The notes beneath the pieces were generated by a model that saw nothing but the letters and a program-made list of their open reading frames with translations, ran no database searches and had not been told where the DNA came from. The position numbers and the translations under genes are program-made. Of a stretch of DNA of 7,678 bases, positions 1 through 6,816 are shown one piece after another; within the stretch, counting starts at the first letter, position 1, and every line of letters starts with the position of its first letter. The stretch comes from Bacteroidales bacterium (GTDB taxonomy: Bacteria; Bacteroidota; Bacteroidia; Bacteroidales; UBA7960). The stretch lies in the NCBI GenBank assembly GCA_003557965.1, contig PWND01000327.1, positions 1 through 7,678 on the forward strand, given 5' to 3'.

Positions 1-3000
1 ATGATGGAGGAGCTTCAATTATTTCACGTGGCGTTGTTTGGGATATTGATGAAAACCCGACTTTGGGCCAAAATATTGGAAGTACTTCTGATGGGCCTGG
101 TTCAGAGACTTTTACAAGCAATATTTCCGGGCTGGAACCATTGACAACCTATCACGTCAGAGCTTATGCAACTAATGCTGTTGGTACTGAATACGGACAA
201 AACAGACAGTTTACAACAACCTACGATACTAATGAAATAGAGGTAGAATTTTTAGTTAGAAATTCTGCCAATATGGAAGCTATAGAAAATGCTGAAATTA
301 ATATAGGAGGAGAAACTATTTTTACTGATAATGATGGTTATGCTGAAGTTGTCTTGCCTGAAGATACGTATTTGTGTACGGTGGAAGCTGAAGGATATAT
401 TGCTTTTCAGGAAGACATTATTGTATCTTTTGGAATGGAAACTGTTAATGTGATGTTGACGCCTTTAGCATACAGCGTTGAATTTTTTGTTGAAGATGCT
501 CTTACATCTGAACCTATTGATAATGCTTTAATCATAATTGAAAATGGCGAAGAATTTTTTGAGGAAATTTTTACTGATTCAGATGGTTATGCAGAAATTA
601 GCCTTGAAGCAGGTAGTTATTTCTATTTTGTATCAGCAGAGGAGTACATAGATGAAGAAGGTGAAATAATCGTTGACGAAGATGTTGAGCCTGTTAATAT
701 TCAACTATCACCTATCTTATACAATGTGGAGTTTTATGTTGTTAATGCCTTATCTGATGAATCTGTTAGCGGGGCTACAATAGCTATTGAAATAGATGAG
801 GATGTCGAGGAAGAAATTATTACCGATGTTAGTGGATACGCTTCGATAGAACTTATTTCAGGTACTTATCAATATATCGTTTTTGCAGAAAGCCATTTGT
901 CTGTTGAAGGCGAAGTAATTGTAGAGGAAGATATGGAAAGTATTATTGTACCCTTGTATGAAATTATCTATGATATTGATGGAAACTATTATTATGTTGT
1001 TCAAATTGGCGATCAAAAGTGGATGGCTGAAAACCTGAGAACTACACAGTATAATAATGGCACAACAATTGAAACGGGATTAGATGGCCTTGATTGGGAG
1101 GTTGATATCTATGGAGCTTATGCCGTTTACCCAAATGAGGAAATAGAAGGAATCAACTCCGAAGAAGAAATGATAGAGTATTATGGATTGCTTTATAACT
1201 GGTATGCTGTTGAAACTGGAATTCTTTGTCCTGCAGGTTGGTATGTGCCTGACTATGAAGAATATAATGAACTGATTGATTATTTGGGATTAACCTATAC
1301 CACTGAAGAAACGGGAGGCCTGCTAAAAGATACTCGCACTGAACCTGACTCGCATCCAAGATGGGATTCCCCTAACGAAGGTGCAAACAATTTATCCGGA
1401 TTTTCTGCTTTGCCTGCAGGTATAAGGCTATCCGGTGGAGGATATGCCGAAATTGGCGAGCATGGTGCATGGTGGACATCTGGTGACCCTGCTCTCCTTC
1501 AGCTTTATAGTGAATCTGCTTATTCTGATTTTCTGATTGAAGCAAATATTGCCAGAGGTGCATCTGTAAGATGTATATGGGATAGCGGACTGCCAAAAAT
1601 TGAAAAACCTGTTTTACCTGACATGATTCTCGATAGTGTTAAAGTTGGTGCTAACATTATTGATATGGGATTTTCTGAAAATTACCCTATTATTCGCAGA
1701 GGTTTTTCATTAAGTAATGAACCTGATTTTTCAGATGAAACAATTATATATGAGGAAACTTCTGAACTGGGTGAGTTTTACCTGACTTTTGACAATATTA
1801 CCCCTGGTGAAATCTACTATTTAAAAGCTTTTGCTGAAAATGAAATAAGTGTCAAGTATAGTGAAACTGTTGAATTTAAATCCTATACGATTACAGATAT
1901 TGAAGACAATATCTATGATATTGTTGATATTGAAGGTTATTATTGGATGAAGCAAAATCTACGGACAGCAACTTTTAATGATGGTGAAGCTATTCCCGAA
2001 GATTGGTATGAAAAGGGGACTCCAGCTTATATGGACAACCCTCATAATGAGTTAGAATCTACTGACGTTTTTGGTGCTTTTTATAATGGCTCTGCCGTAA
2101 AAACTGATAAACTATGCCCGCCCGGGTGGCATGTGCCATCTGCGTACGATTTTCAGGCTTTTATTGATGCATTAGGTGGGGAATCTGAGGCTTATGAGAA
2201 AATTAAATCTACAGAATACTGGCAGGAACCTAATAATGCAACTGATGAAACCGGCTTTTCTTTTATGCCTGCCGGAATTGCAGATCCACAGGATGAGCTT
2301 CAGGAAGTAGTTGATGTTTTCGGTTTTAGCTTTGAAGGATTGCTATGGACAAATACAAGGCTTGTAGATGTTTTGGAGAGTTTTCAGTTTAATCCACATG
2401 ACCCTGAGGGTCTTAAATCAGAAATGAAAATTCAAAAATTAAAAGACAGGGATTCTCAATTTTTTGATTTTACAGAAGAGGATTTTAATTTCTTTTTTAG
2501 AATGGATCCTACTGATATTCAACTGATAGGAGATGAACTTGAATATACAATGCCATTAATATATGGCCTTTCAGTTCGTTGTCTTTGGAATAATGGCCTG
2601 CCAAAAGTAAATACACCGACTATTGAGGGTGCCGAAATTCTAGACAATGTTACTCTTGCTTCTAAGGTAATTGATGCAGGCGGAATTCCTGATACTCCAC
2701 TAATGCGCAGAGGCTTCGTTTTAAATACAGATACTTTACCTACTGTTGATAATATTCTTTATGAAGAAACGACAAACGAAACCGGCAAATATTCAGGATT
2801 CTTTGATGGACTTGCACCTGGTACTACTTATCACGTAAGAGCATTTGCCGAAAATGAACTTGGGATATACTATAGCGAAGGAATAAAATTACAATCATAT
2901 ATCGTAACAGATGTTGATAACAATAAATACAATATTGTGAATATTGGCGATCAGTATTGGTTTGGCAGAAACCTTGAAACTAAAAGATTTGATGATGGGA

Positions 3001-6000
3001 CTGAATTAATATATGTGGATGGTGAACAAGCACAAGAACCTCAGAGTGCAGGCATTACTTACTATTCTTATGACCCGTTTAATTATAGCGACTATTCTTA
3101 TGAATTTGGCCTTTTGTACTCGTTTGCAGCAATTGATGATAATAACAGAAATTTATGTCCGGCAGGTTGGAGAATTCCTTCTATTGAAGATTGGGATGAT
3201 ATGATTTTACATCTGGACCCCGATGCTACTGAGTTTGAAAATGTGGCCGGAGCAAAGCTAAAGGTTTATGACGAAGATTTTTGGGATATCGAATATTTGT
3301 CAGATGCAGAAGTGGGTTTTAATGCATATCCTGCCGGAAGTGCTCAATTTTCTGGCTATTTTGATTTTGACATTGCTGGATTCTGGTCATCTACTGATGA
3401 AGAGGAAGAAGAATACAGAAAAACTTCAGTTTTTCTTAGCCAGGAATCAGAATCAGCAGAATATTTCTATGGAACTACAGAAAGCGGAAGCCAGGATGGA
3501 TTAAGTGTTCGTTGTATTAGACACAATGGAGAACCTATTGTTAATACATTGCGTGTTAAGAACATATCTGTTGATTCTGCAGAATCTGGTGGCCTCGCAA
3601 TAATTGAGAATGCTGATATGCCTGAAAATGCCGGAATAGCATGGAGTACTGAAACAGACCCAACCACTGATAATAATGAGGGAATTAGTTTTTGTGACAT
3701 GGATGTTCAGCGTTTCTCTTGCGAATTATCAGGGCTTGACCCCAATACAACTTATTATGTGAGAGCTTTTGTCAATATTGACGGAATAGCTTATTATGGA
3801 GAAAATGTCACTTTTACTACATATAATGATAAAATATCTGATGTTGAAGGAAATGAGTATTATACAGTAGTAATTGGCGAACAGGAATGGATGGCTGAGA
3901 ATTTACGTACTTTAAAATATAAGGACAATTCGGAGATTACATATTATTATGAGTGGAGTGATTGGCAAGATGCAGGTTCATCAGGAGCCGTGACAGAGCA
4001 ACCCATGCTGCAAATAAATGACAACTATTATCCTGCTAAAGATTATTATGGACTATTATATAACTGGCATGCAGTTAATGATGTAAGAGGGATTTGTCCA
4101 ATAGGGTGGCATGTGCCCACAGTTGATGAATGGAGAGAAATGATAAAATATATTGACCCGGCAGCTGATGTAGATAACAATATTGCTGGTGGTAAGTTGA
4201 AAAGCACAGCTATCGCTCCTGATTCTCACCCAAGGTGGGGGCACCCTAATGAAGCTGCTTCAAACATTTATGGTTTTTCTGCTATTCCCGGTGGGCGCAG
4301 GAATGATTTTAACGGAGAATACCAACACATAGGTAATCAAGCTTTTTACTGGACATCAAGTGATAGCACAGATGGTGTGTTTTCTTATAATTTAAGGTTT
4401 TTAAATGATAATACATTCCTTTTAATGTCAAACGAAGGAAATGGCATGTCAGTCAGATGTATAAAAACCGTATTACCTGAAGATGACTTTAGTGGTGGAG
4501 ATGGCTCTGATGTAAATCCATACCAGGTAGCAAATGCTGCACAACTAAATAATGTGAGAAATTTCATGGATGCTTATTTTATTCAAACAGATGATATCAA
4601 TTTGGGTGTATGGCCATGGTCAGAGTTAGGATGGGAACCAATCGGTAATGAAGAAAACCATTTTACAGGAAACTTTGATGGGGGCGAATATGTTATTTAT
4701 AACCTAACAATTAACAAACATGAAAATGATTACCTTGGGTTATTTGGCTATGTAATGGAGGCTGAAATAGATAATATAGGGCTTATTAATGTTAACATCC
4801 ATGGAGGCAATTATGTTGGTGGACTTGTGGGTATTAACAACTCATCTGTAATTCGTAAAAGCTTCACAACCGGCAGTGTAAATGGAAATGATTATATTGG
4901 TGGCTTTGCAGGATATGTGACAGGTTCGGTATATGATTCTTATGCAATAACTGACACAGAAGGGGTTAGTTATGTTGGTGGTTTTACAGGAAGTGCTAAC
5001 GATGCTGATATTATGCATTCGTATTCTGCAGGATATGTTGCTGGTGAAGAAAGTACCGGTGGGTTTTCCGGAAGCTCTGAAAACTCTATAGTGCAATATT
5101 GTTACTGGGATATTAGCATGTCAGGCCAAAATGTATCAAGTGAAGGCACAGGCTTAAATCACCTTGATATGTTGCTAGAAGCAAGCTATGAGAATTGGTT
5201 CTGGACTGATTGGGGCATTATTGATGGAAATTCATACCCGTTTTTGCAATGGCAATATGATATAATATATAATTATCCTGCTGAATTTGCAGGAGGAAGT
5301 GGAACTATTGAGAATCCATTCCTTATTAGAAATGCCTATCACCTTAATAATGTCAGAAATTACGCAGGAACAGAGTTTTCCAGTATGCATTTTAAACAAA
5401 TTGCGAACATTAACCTTGGAGAAGCTCCATGGAATGAAGAAGACGGGTGGGACCCAATTGGAGATATTCAAGATTCTTTTCAAGCCAATTTTGATGGAGA
5501 TGGCTATGAAATAAGTAGCTTATTAATTGAAGGACAATATTCTGGTGGTTTGTTTGGAGAAATTTATAATGCCGAAATTCGAAATGTTAACCTGGTTGAT
5601 GTTGAAATTGAAGGGATGGAGAATGTTGGTCCATTAGCCGGAAGTATAAATTTTTCAACTATTGAAAATTGTCATAGTGCAGGTGAAGTTCACGAAGTGG
5701 GCGAAACAATTGCAAACATTGGAGGCTTAATTGGAAGGGCTTATGAATCTGATATTTTACTTTCATCCTCAAGCTGTGATATATTTGCGCAATTCACTGA
5801 TTGTATTGGCGGATTGGTTGGAATGATATATATGTCAAATATTTCTGGTTGTTATGCTACAGGTAATGTAGTAGGAAGATCGGATGTAGGTGGGCTTATT
5901 GGCGTTAGTGAAGAGAGTAGTATTACTAATTCATACGCCACAGGAAATGTTAGTGGACAGACTAGAGTTGGAGGACTTATTGGTAGAAATTATGTTGACG

Positions 6001-6782
6001 TTTACGGTGGTGCCATTGAAGAATGCTATTCAATAGGTAATGTTTCTGGCAATCAAAATGTAGGAGGCTTTGTTGGGGATAATTTGTTGATGGCTGTAAT
6101 TAGTGACTCTTACAGCACCGGCAGTGTTACCCGAAATCAGGGTGCTAGTGCTGTTTTTGGCGGATTTGCAGGAAGCAATGAAGCTAATATCTATAACTGC
6201 TATTCTGTAGGCAAAGTACATAGTGCTGAAGGTATAGTATGGAATGAAGGTGGAATTAACAACAAGGGTTTTCTTGGAGAATTAACAGGAGAGTCCTTTG
6301 ATATGCAAGCCAACTTCTGGGATATTTATGCTTCCGGCCAGGCTTTTTCGGAAGAAGGTGCAACTGGCTTAATAACTGATAATATGCTAAACCCTGAAAG
6401 CTTTGTTGATGGTGAATTTGAATTCGATTTTGATAATGTATGGAATATTGTTGAAGGTGAAACGTATCCGTTTTTATTATGGCAAAATGAACCTGAAGCC
6501 CATAACTATCCTGAAGAGGCAGAATTGATTGAAGTTACTATTCTTGTCGAATCCGGTGGTGCACCATTGCAGGATGCCGAAGTTAGTATATACGGATTTT
6601 TACAGAATACAAATGAAGATGGGATAGTAGTGTTTTATTTGCCTGTTGGTGAATACCTATTATTGGTGACAGAAAGTATGCATTTTGATCACAACGAAAT
6701 ACTTGAGATTACAGATGAGGGTGATGGCCAAATGTTTACTACTGTTAATATGGTCCCCGGTACTAAAAAAAATGAAAAATAA
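1..6782 (+). CDS. Giant modular secreted/surface protein (FN3-like, prealbumin-like, 4x Fib_succ_major, 2x GLUG beta-helix), 5'-truncated by window edge
   Basis: The frame is open from base 3 to the TAA at 6780-6782, giving 2259 visible codons; the true start and any signal peptide lie upstream. The TTG at 63 is not a real start, because codons 3-62 already encode the front of the same FN3-like domain (SIISRGVVWDIDENPT). Domain order: FN3-like end, three prealbumin-like repeats, four Fib_succ_major modules separated by three FN3-like domains, two GLUG beta-helix domains, one last prealbumin-like domain. All are extracellular module types in Bacteroidota, and the protein is rich in Asp, Glu, Gly, Tyr and Asn. 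No hydrolase motif or membrane segment is visible, so an adhesive or structural surface role is an inference. The end (VPGTKKNEK) lacks the usual type IX sorting domain. The next gene follows after 34 bases on the same strand. The reading frame and module families are clear; the function is not known. Confidence 0.93.
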   Translation, partial: DGGASIISRGVVWDIDENPTLGQNIGSTSDGPGSETFTSNISGLEPLTTYHVRAYATNAVGTEYGQNRQFTTTYDTNEIEVEFLVRNSANMEAIENAEINIGGETIFTDNDGYAEVVLPEDTYLCTVEAEGYIAFQEDIIVSFGMETVNVMLTPLAYSVEFFVEDALTSEPIDNALIIIENGEEFFEEIFTDSDGYAEISLEAGSYFYFVSAEEYIDEEGEIIVDEDVEPVNIQLSPILYNVEFYVVNALSDESVSGATIAIEIDEDVEEEIITDVSGYASIELISGTYQYIVFAESHLSVEGEVIVEEDMESIIVPLYEIIYDIDGNYYYVVQIGDQKWMAENLRTTQYNNGTTIETGLDGLDWEVDIYGAYAVYPNEEIEGINSEEEMIEYYGLLYNWYAVETGILCPAGWYVPDYEEYNELIDYLGLTYTTEETGGLLKDTRTEPDSHPRWDSPNEGANNLSGFSALPAGIRLSGGGYAEIGEHGAWWTSGDPALLQLYSESAYSDFLIEANIARGASVRCIWDSGLPKIEKPVLPDMILDSVKVGANIIDMGFSENYPIIRRGFSLSNEPDFSDETIIYEETSELGEFYLTFDNITPGEIYYLKAFAENEISVKYSETVEFKSYTITDIEDNIYDIVDIEGYYWMKQNLRTATFNDGEAIPEDWYEKGTPAYMDNPHNELESTDVFGAFYNGSAVKTDKLCPPGWHVPSAYDFQAFIDALGGESEAYEKIKSTEYWQEPNNATDETGFSFMPAGIADPQDELQEVVDVFGFSFEGLLWTNTRLVDVLESFQFNPHDPEGLKSEMKIQKLKDRDSQFFDFTEEDFNFFFRMDPTDIQLIGDELEYTMPLIYGLSVRCLWNNGLPKVNTPTIEGAEILDNVTLASKVIDAGGIPDTPLMRRGFVLNTDTLPTVDNILYEETTNETGKYSGFFDGLAPGTTYHVRAFAENELGIYYSEGIKLQSYIVTDVDNNKYNIVNIGDQYWFGRNLETKRFDDGTELIYVDGEQAQEPQSAGITYYSYDPFNYSDYSYEFGLLYSFAAIDDNNRNLCPAGWRIPSIEDWDDMILHLDPDATEFENVAGAKLKVYDEDFWDIEYLSDAEVGFNAYPAGSAQFSGYFDFDIAGFWSSTDEEEEEYRKTSVFLSQESESAEYFYGTTESGSQDGLSVRCIRHNGEPIVNTLRVKNISVDSAESGGLAIIENADMPENAGIAWSTETDPTTDNNEGISFCDMDVQRFSCELSGLDPNTTYYVRAFVNIDGIAYYGENVTFTTYNDKISDVEGNEYYTVVIGEQEWMAENLRTLKYKDNSEITYYYEWSDWQDAGSSGAVTEQPMLQINDNYYPAKDYYGLLYNWHAVNDVRGICPIGWHVPTVDEWREMIKYIDPAADVDNNIAGGKLKSTAIAPDSHPRWGHPNEAASNIYGFSAIPGGRRNDFNGEYQHIGNQAFYWTSSDSTDGVFSYNLRFLNDNTFLLMSNEGNGMSVRCIKTVLPEDDFSGGDGSDVNPYQVANAAQLNNVRNFMDAYFIQTDDINLGVWPWSELGWEPIGNEENHFTGNFDGGEYVIYNLTINKHENDYLGLFGYVMEAEIDNIGLINVNIHGGNYVGGLVGINNSSVIRKSFTTGSVNGNDYIGGFAGYVTGSVYDSYAITDTEGVSYVGGFTGSANDADIMHSYSAGYVAGEESTGGFSGSSENSIVQYCYWDISMSGQNVSSEGTGLNHLDMLLEASYENWFWTDWGIIDGNSYPFLQWQYDIIYNYPAEFAGGSGTIENPFLIRNAYHLNNVRNYAGTEFSSMHFKQIANINLGEAPWNEEDGWDPIGDIQDSFQANFDGDGYEISSLLIEGQYSGGLFGEIYNAEIRNVNLVDVEIEGMENVGPLAGSINFSTIENCHSAGEVHEVGETIANIGGLIGRAYESDILLSSSSCDIFAQFTDCIGGLVGMIYMSNISGCYATGNVVGRSDVGGLIGVSEESSITNSYATGNVSGQTRVGGLIGRNYVDVYGGAIEECYSIGNVSGNQNVGGFVGDNLLMAVISDSYSTGSVTRNQGASAVFGGFAGSNEANIYNCYSVGKVHSAEGIVWNEGGINNKGFLGELTGESFDMQANFWDIYASGQAFSEEGATGLITDNMLNPESFVDGEFEFDFDNVWNIVEGETYPFLLWQNEPEAHNYPEEAELIEVTILVESGGAPLQDAEVSIYGFLQNTNEDGIVVFYLPVGEYLLLVTESMHFDHNEILEITDEGDGQMFTTVNMVPGTKKNEK
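3..221 (+). other. FN3-like domain, C-terminal part (in the giant CDS)
   Basis: The translation has the RGVVWD motif at 27-44, then a Thr/Ser/Gly-rich stretch, then SGLEPLTTYHVRAYATNAVG and a closing QFTTT. This is the standard signature of Bacteroidota FN3-like domains (RGV.W..., GL.P.TTYYVRAYATN..GT.YG, FTT). The first strands are outside the window. Its presence in frame from base 3 shows that the gene begins upstream. Confidence 0.85.
231..971 (+). repeat. Three tandem prealbumin-like (carboxypeptidase regulatory/PEGA-type) repeats
   Basis: Three copies of an 80-83 residue beta-sandwich unit follow one another. Each begins with a VEF strand (243, 477 and 726), passes through a TD..GYA turn (FTDNDGYAEVVL, FTDSDGYAEISL, ITDVSGYASIEL), then a G-Y/T-Y strand and a V.A..Y/H..  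strand, and ends in a V.L/VPL strand. The Tyr codons at 471, 720 and 969 are exactly 249 bases apart, so units 2 and 3 have equal length; unit 1 is about 5 residues shorter. The pattern fits carboxypeptidase regulatory-like or PEGA-type domains, which act as spacers or ligand-presenting stalks in exported proteins. The copies are strongly acidic and well diverged. The choice of family name is less certain than the repeat. Confidence 0.8.
972..1583 (+). repeat. Fib_succ_major module 1
   Basis: The module opens with DIDGNYYYVVQIGDQKWMAE and continues with NLRT, YYGLLYNWYAV, LCPAGWYVP, DSHPRWDSPNEGANN, GFSALPAGIR, WWTS and a closing SVRCIWD. These ordered motifs are those of the Fibrobacter succinogenes major paralogous domain (TIGR02145/PF09603). 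That domain is widespread in exported and lipo-proteins of Fibrobacter and Bacteroidota and has no firmly established function. One Cys lies in the CPAGW motif and one in SVRC; a disulfide between them is plausible but not shown. Module 1 follows the prealbumin-like repeats directly. Confidence 0.9.
1584..1892 (+). other. FN3-like linker domain A, between Fib_succ modules 1 and 2
   Basis: After the seam SGLPKIEKP comes IIRRGFSLSNEP, then a short Glu-rich hairpin, ITPGEIYYLKAFAENEI and VKYSETVEF. This is the FN3-like pattern of the first domain (R.GF/GV, tTYY.RA.A.N, Y.e.v.F), but more degenerate: the closing FTT is replaced by FKSYTI. About 100 residues. Confidence 0.72.
1893..2591 (+). repeat. 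Fib_succ_major module 2, with an atypical charged insertion
   Basis: The motifs in order are TDIEDNIYDIVDIEGYYWMK, QNLRT, FGAFYNGSAVKT, LCPPGWHVPS, GFSFMPAGI, LLWTNTR and LSVRCLWN. All the family landmarks are present, but the stretch between WTN and SVRC (about 2355-2570) has about 71 residues, against about 28-31 in modules 1 and 4. The extra part is rich in Lys, Asp, Glu and Phe (for example KIQKLKDRD, FTEEDFNFFF). It also lacks the DSHPRW motif seen in modules 1 and 4, so it is the most divergent copy. Confidence 0.85.
2592..2906 (+). other. FN3-like linker domain B, between Fib_succ modules 2 and 3
   Basis: It begins with NGLPKVNTP, almost the same seam as linker A (SGLPKIEKP). It then has LMRRGFVLNTDTLPT, a YEETTNETGKYSG hairpin, LAPGTTYHVRAFAENELGI and YYSEGIKLQSYI. 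It is clearly homologous to linker A (RRGF, YEET, AFAENE) and shares the degenerate ending, with QSY in place of FTT. This supports duplication of a Fib_succ+FN3 pair. Confidence 0.78.
2907..3524 (+). repeat. Fib_succ_major module 3
   Basis: The ordered motifs are TDVDNNKYNIVNIGDQYWFG, RNLETKRF, EFGLLYSFAAI, LCPAGWRIPSIEDWDDMI, GAKLK, GFNAYPAG, GFWSST and LSVRCIRH. Every landmark of the family is present in the right order and spacing. The middle has a Tyr-rich insert (YYSYDPFNYSDYSYEFG, about 3060-3110) ahead of the GLLY strand. Confidence 0.88.
3525..3836 (+). other. FN3-like linker domain C, between Fib_succ modules 3 and 4
   Basis: The seam NGEPIVNTLRV is followed by AGIAWSTETDPTTDN, LSGLDPNTTYYVRAFVNIDG and AYYGENVTFTTYN. 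This is the canonical Bacteroidota FN3-like pattern, with a proper GI.WST...PT strand and the FTT end. It is closer to the domain at the window's left edge than to linkers A and B. Confidence 0.83.
3837..4472 (+). repeat. Fib_succ_major module 4 (most canonical copy)
   Basis: The motifs are SDVEGNEYYTVVIGEQEWMA, ENLRTLKYKDN, YYGLLYNWHAVNDVRGICPI, GWHVPTVDEWREMI, GGKLKSTAIAPDSHPRW, GFSAIPGGRR, YWTSSDS and MSVRCIKT. It is the copy nearest the family consensus as I know it. It shares WMAENLRT, GLLYNW and the DSHPRW..PNE..(S/N)N motif with module 1, so modules 1 and 4 look closer to each other than to 2 and 3. No FN3-like domain follows; the chain passes directly into the first GLUG domain through LPEDD. 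Confidence 0.92.
4488..5255 (+). repeat. GLUG-motif right-handed beta-helix domain 1 (4 core repeats plus caps)
   Basis: An N-terminal cap (FSGGDGSDVNPYQVANAAQL, then NNVRNF and DINLG) leads into WEPIG, FTGNFDGGEYVIYNLTI and LGLFGYV. The core has four GLUG repeats with the motif YVGGLVG at 4812, YIGGFAG at 4893, YVGGFTG at 4971 and STGGFSG at 5052, that is 81, 78 and 81 bases apart (26-27 residues, one helix turn each). Between them lie S-(F/Y)-x-T/A-G strands (SFTTGSV, SYSAGYV). A C-terminal cap follows: CYWDISMSGQNVSSEG, TDWGIIDG and YPFLQWQ. The GLUG family (PF07581) occurs in large exported adhesins and in the non-catalytic parts of peptidases; no protease motif is present here. Confidence 0.88.
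5286..6485 (+). repeat. GLUG-motif right-handed beta-helix domain 2 (about 8 core repeats plus caps)
   Basis: The cap (FAGGSGTIENPFLIRNAYHL, NNVRNY, INLGEAPW) copies that of domain 1, and NNVRN falls at the same offset. WDPIG, FQANFDGDGYEISSLLI and GGLFG follow. Core motifs: NVGPLAG 5622, NIGGLIG 5715, CIGGLVG 5802, DVGGLIG 5883, RVGGLIG 5964, NVGGFVG 6057, VFGGFAG 6153 and a weak KGFLG near 6264. They alternate with CYATGNVVG, SYATGNVSG, CYSIGNVSG, SYSTGSV and CYSVGKV strands. The C-terminal cap (NFWDIYASGQAFSEEG, VWNIVEG, YPFLLWQ) again matches domain 1. At 400 residues against 256, it differs mainly by extra helix turns. Confidence 0.88.
6525..6764 (+). other. C-terminal prealbumin-like (carboxypeptidase regulatory-type) domain
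   Basis: The translation IEVTILVESGGAPLQDAEVS, then NTNEDGIVVFYLPVGEYLLL, VTESMHF and VNMVP, follows the same plan as the repeats at 231-971: I.V...V...., (A/D)AE(I/V)(N/S)I, a TN/TD.DG turn, LP.(G/D).Y and a V..VP/TP end. It is the last folded domain before the tail GTKKNEK and the stop. It stands where a type IX sorting domain would be expected but has no YPNP or G-type sorting motifs. Confidence 0.7.
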
Positions 6783-6816
6783 ATAAACTGATTATAAATA
6801 ACTAATTCCTTTAATT
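6783..6816 (+). other. 34-base intergenic gap, no terminator or promoter seen
   Basis: The gap is nearly all A and T. It has no GC-rich hairpin followed by a T run, no -33/-7 pair of the Bacteroidota type (TTTG and TAnnTTTG), and no purine-rich Shine-Dalgarno sequence before the ATG at 6817. AT-rich leaders without Shine-Dalgarno are normal in Bacteroidota. The short spacing and common strand suggest co-transcription of the two genes; this is inference. Confidence 0.55.

Noticed and set aside
63..65. TTG at 63 as the start of the giant gene.
   Set aside because: The same frame is open from base 3 and codes for the front of the same FN3-like domain (RGVVWDIDENPT), so the true start lies upstream of the window.
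1..144. An ATG-ATG at 1-6 opening a 47-codon frame ending in TGA at 142-144.
   Set aside because: It overlaps the strongly supported FN3-like coding frame in another phase and its translation has no recognisable features.
972..4472. Diversity-generating retroelement variable region.
   Set aside because: No reverse transcriptase, template repeat or accessory gene is in the window, and the modules are internal, not at the protein's C-terminal end as such variable regions usually are. Only the fold similarity is kept, as a hypothesis.
4812..6173. Regular 78-96 base periodicity as a possible CRISPR array or DNA satellite.
   Set aside because: The period is in the protein (GLUG turns); the DNA copies differ at many positions and there are no identical repeats with unique spacers.
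1153..6221. Several minus-strand and off-frame plus-strand open frames of 60-84 codons (for example 1153-1359, 1372-1596, 3467-3700, 4842-5096, 5232-5483 on minus; 3013-3204, 3268-3504, 5287-5514 on plus).
   Set aside because: All lie wholly inside the giant gene, whose frame is supported by repeated domain motifs at the same places. Their translations show no domain or signal.
6765..6772. A8 tract near the 3' end of the giant gene as a phase-variable or sequencing frameshift hiding a longer C-terminus.
   Set aside because: Both one-base shifts give a stop at once or within a few codons, so no extra domain can be reached.
6783..6816. Terminator, promoter or small RNA in the intergenic gap.
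   Set aside because: There is no GC-rich stem with a T run and no convincing Bacteroidota -33/-7 pair, and 34 bases leave little room.
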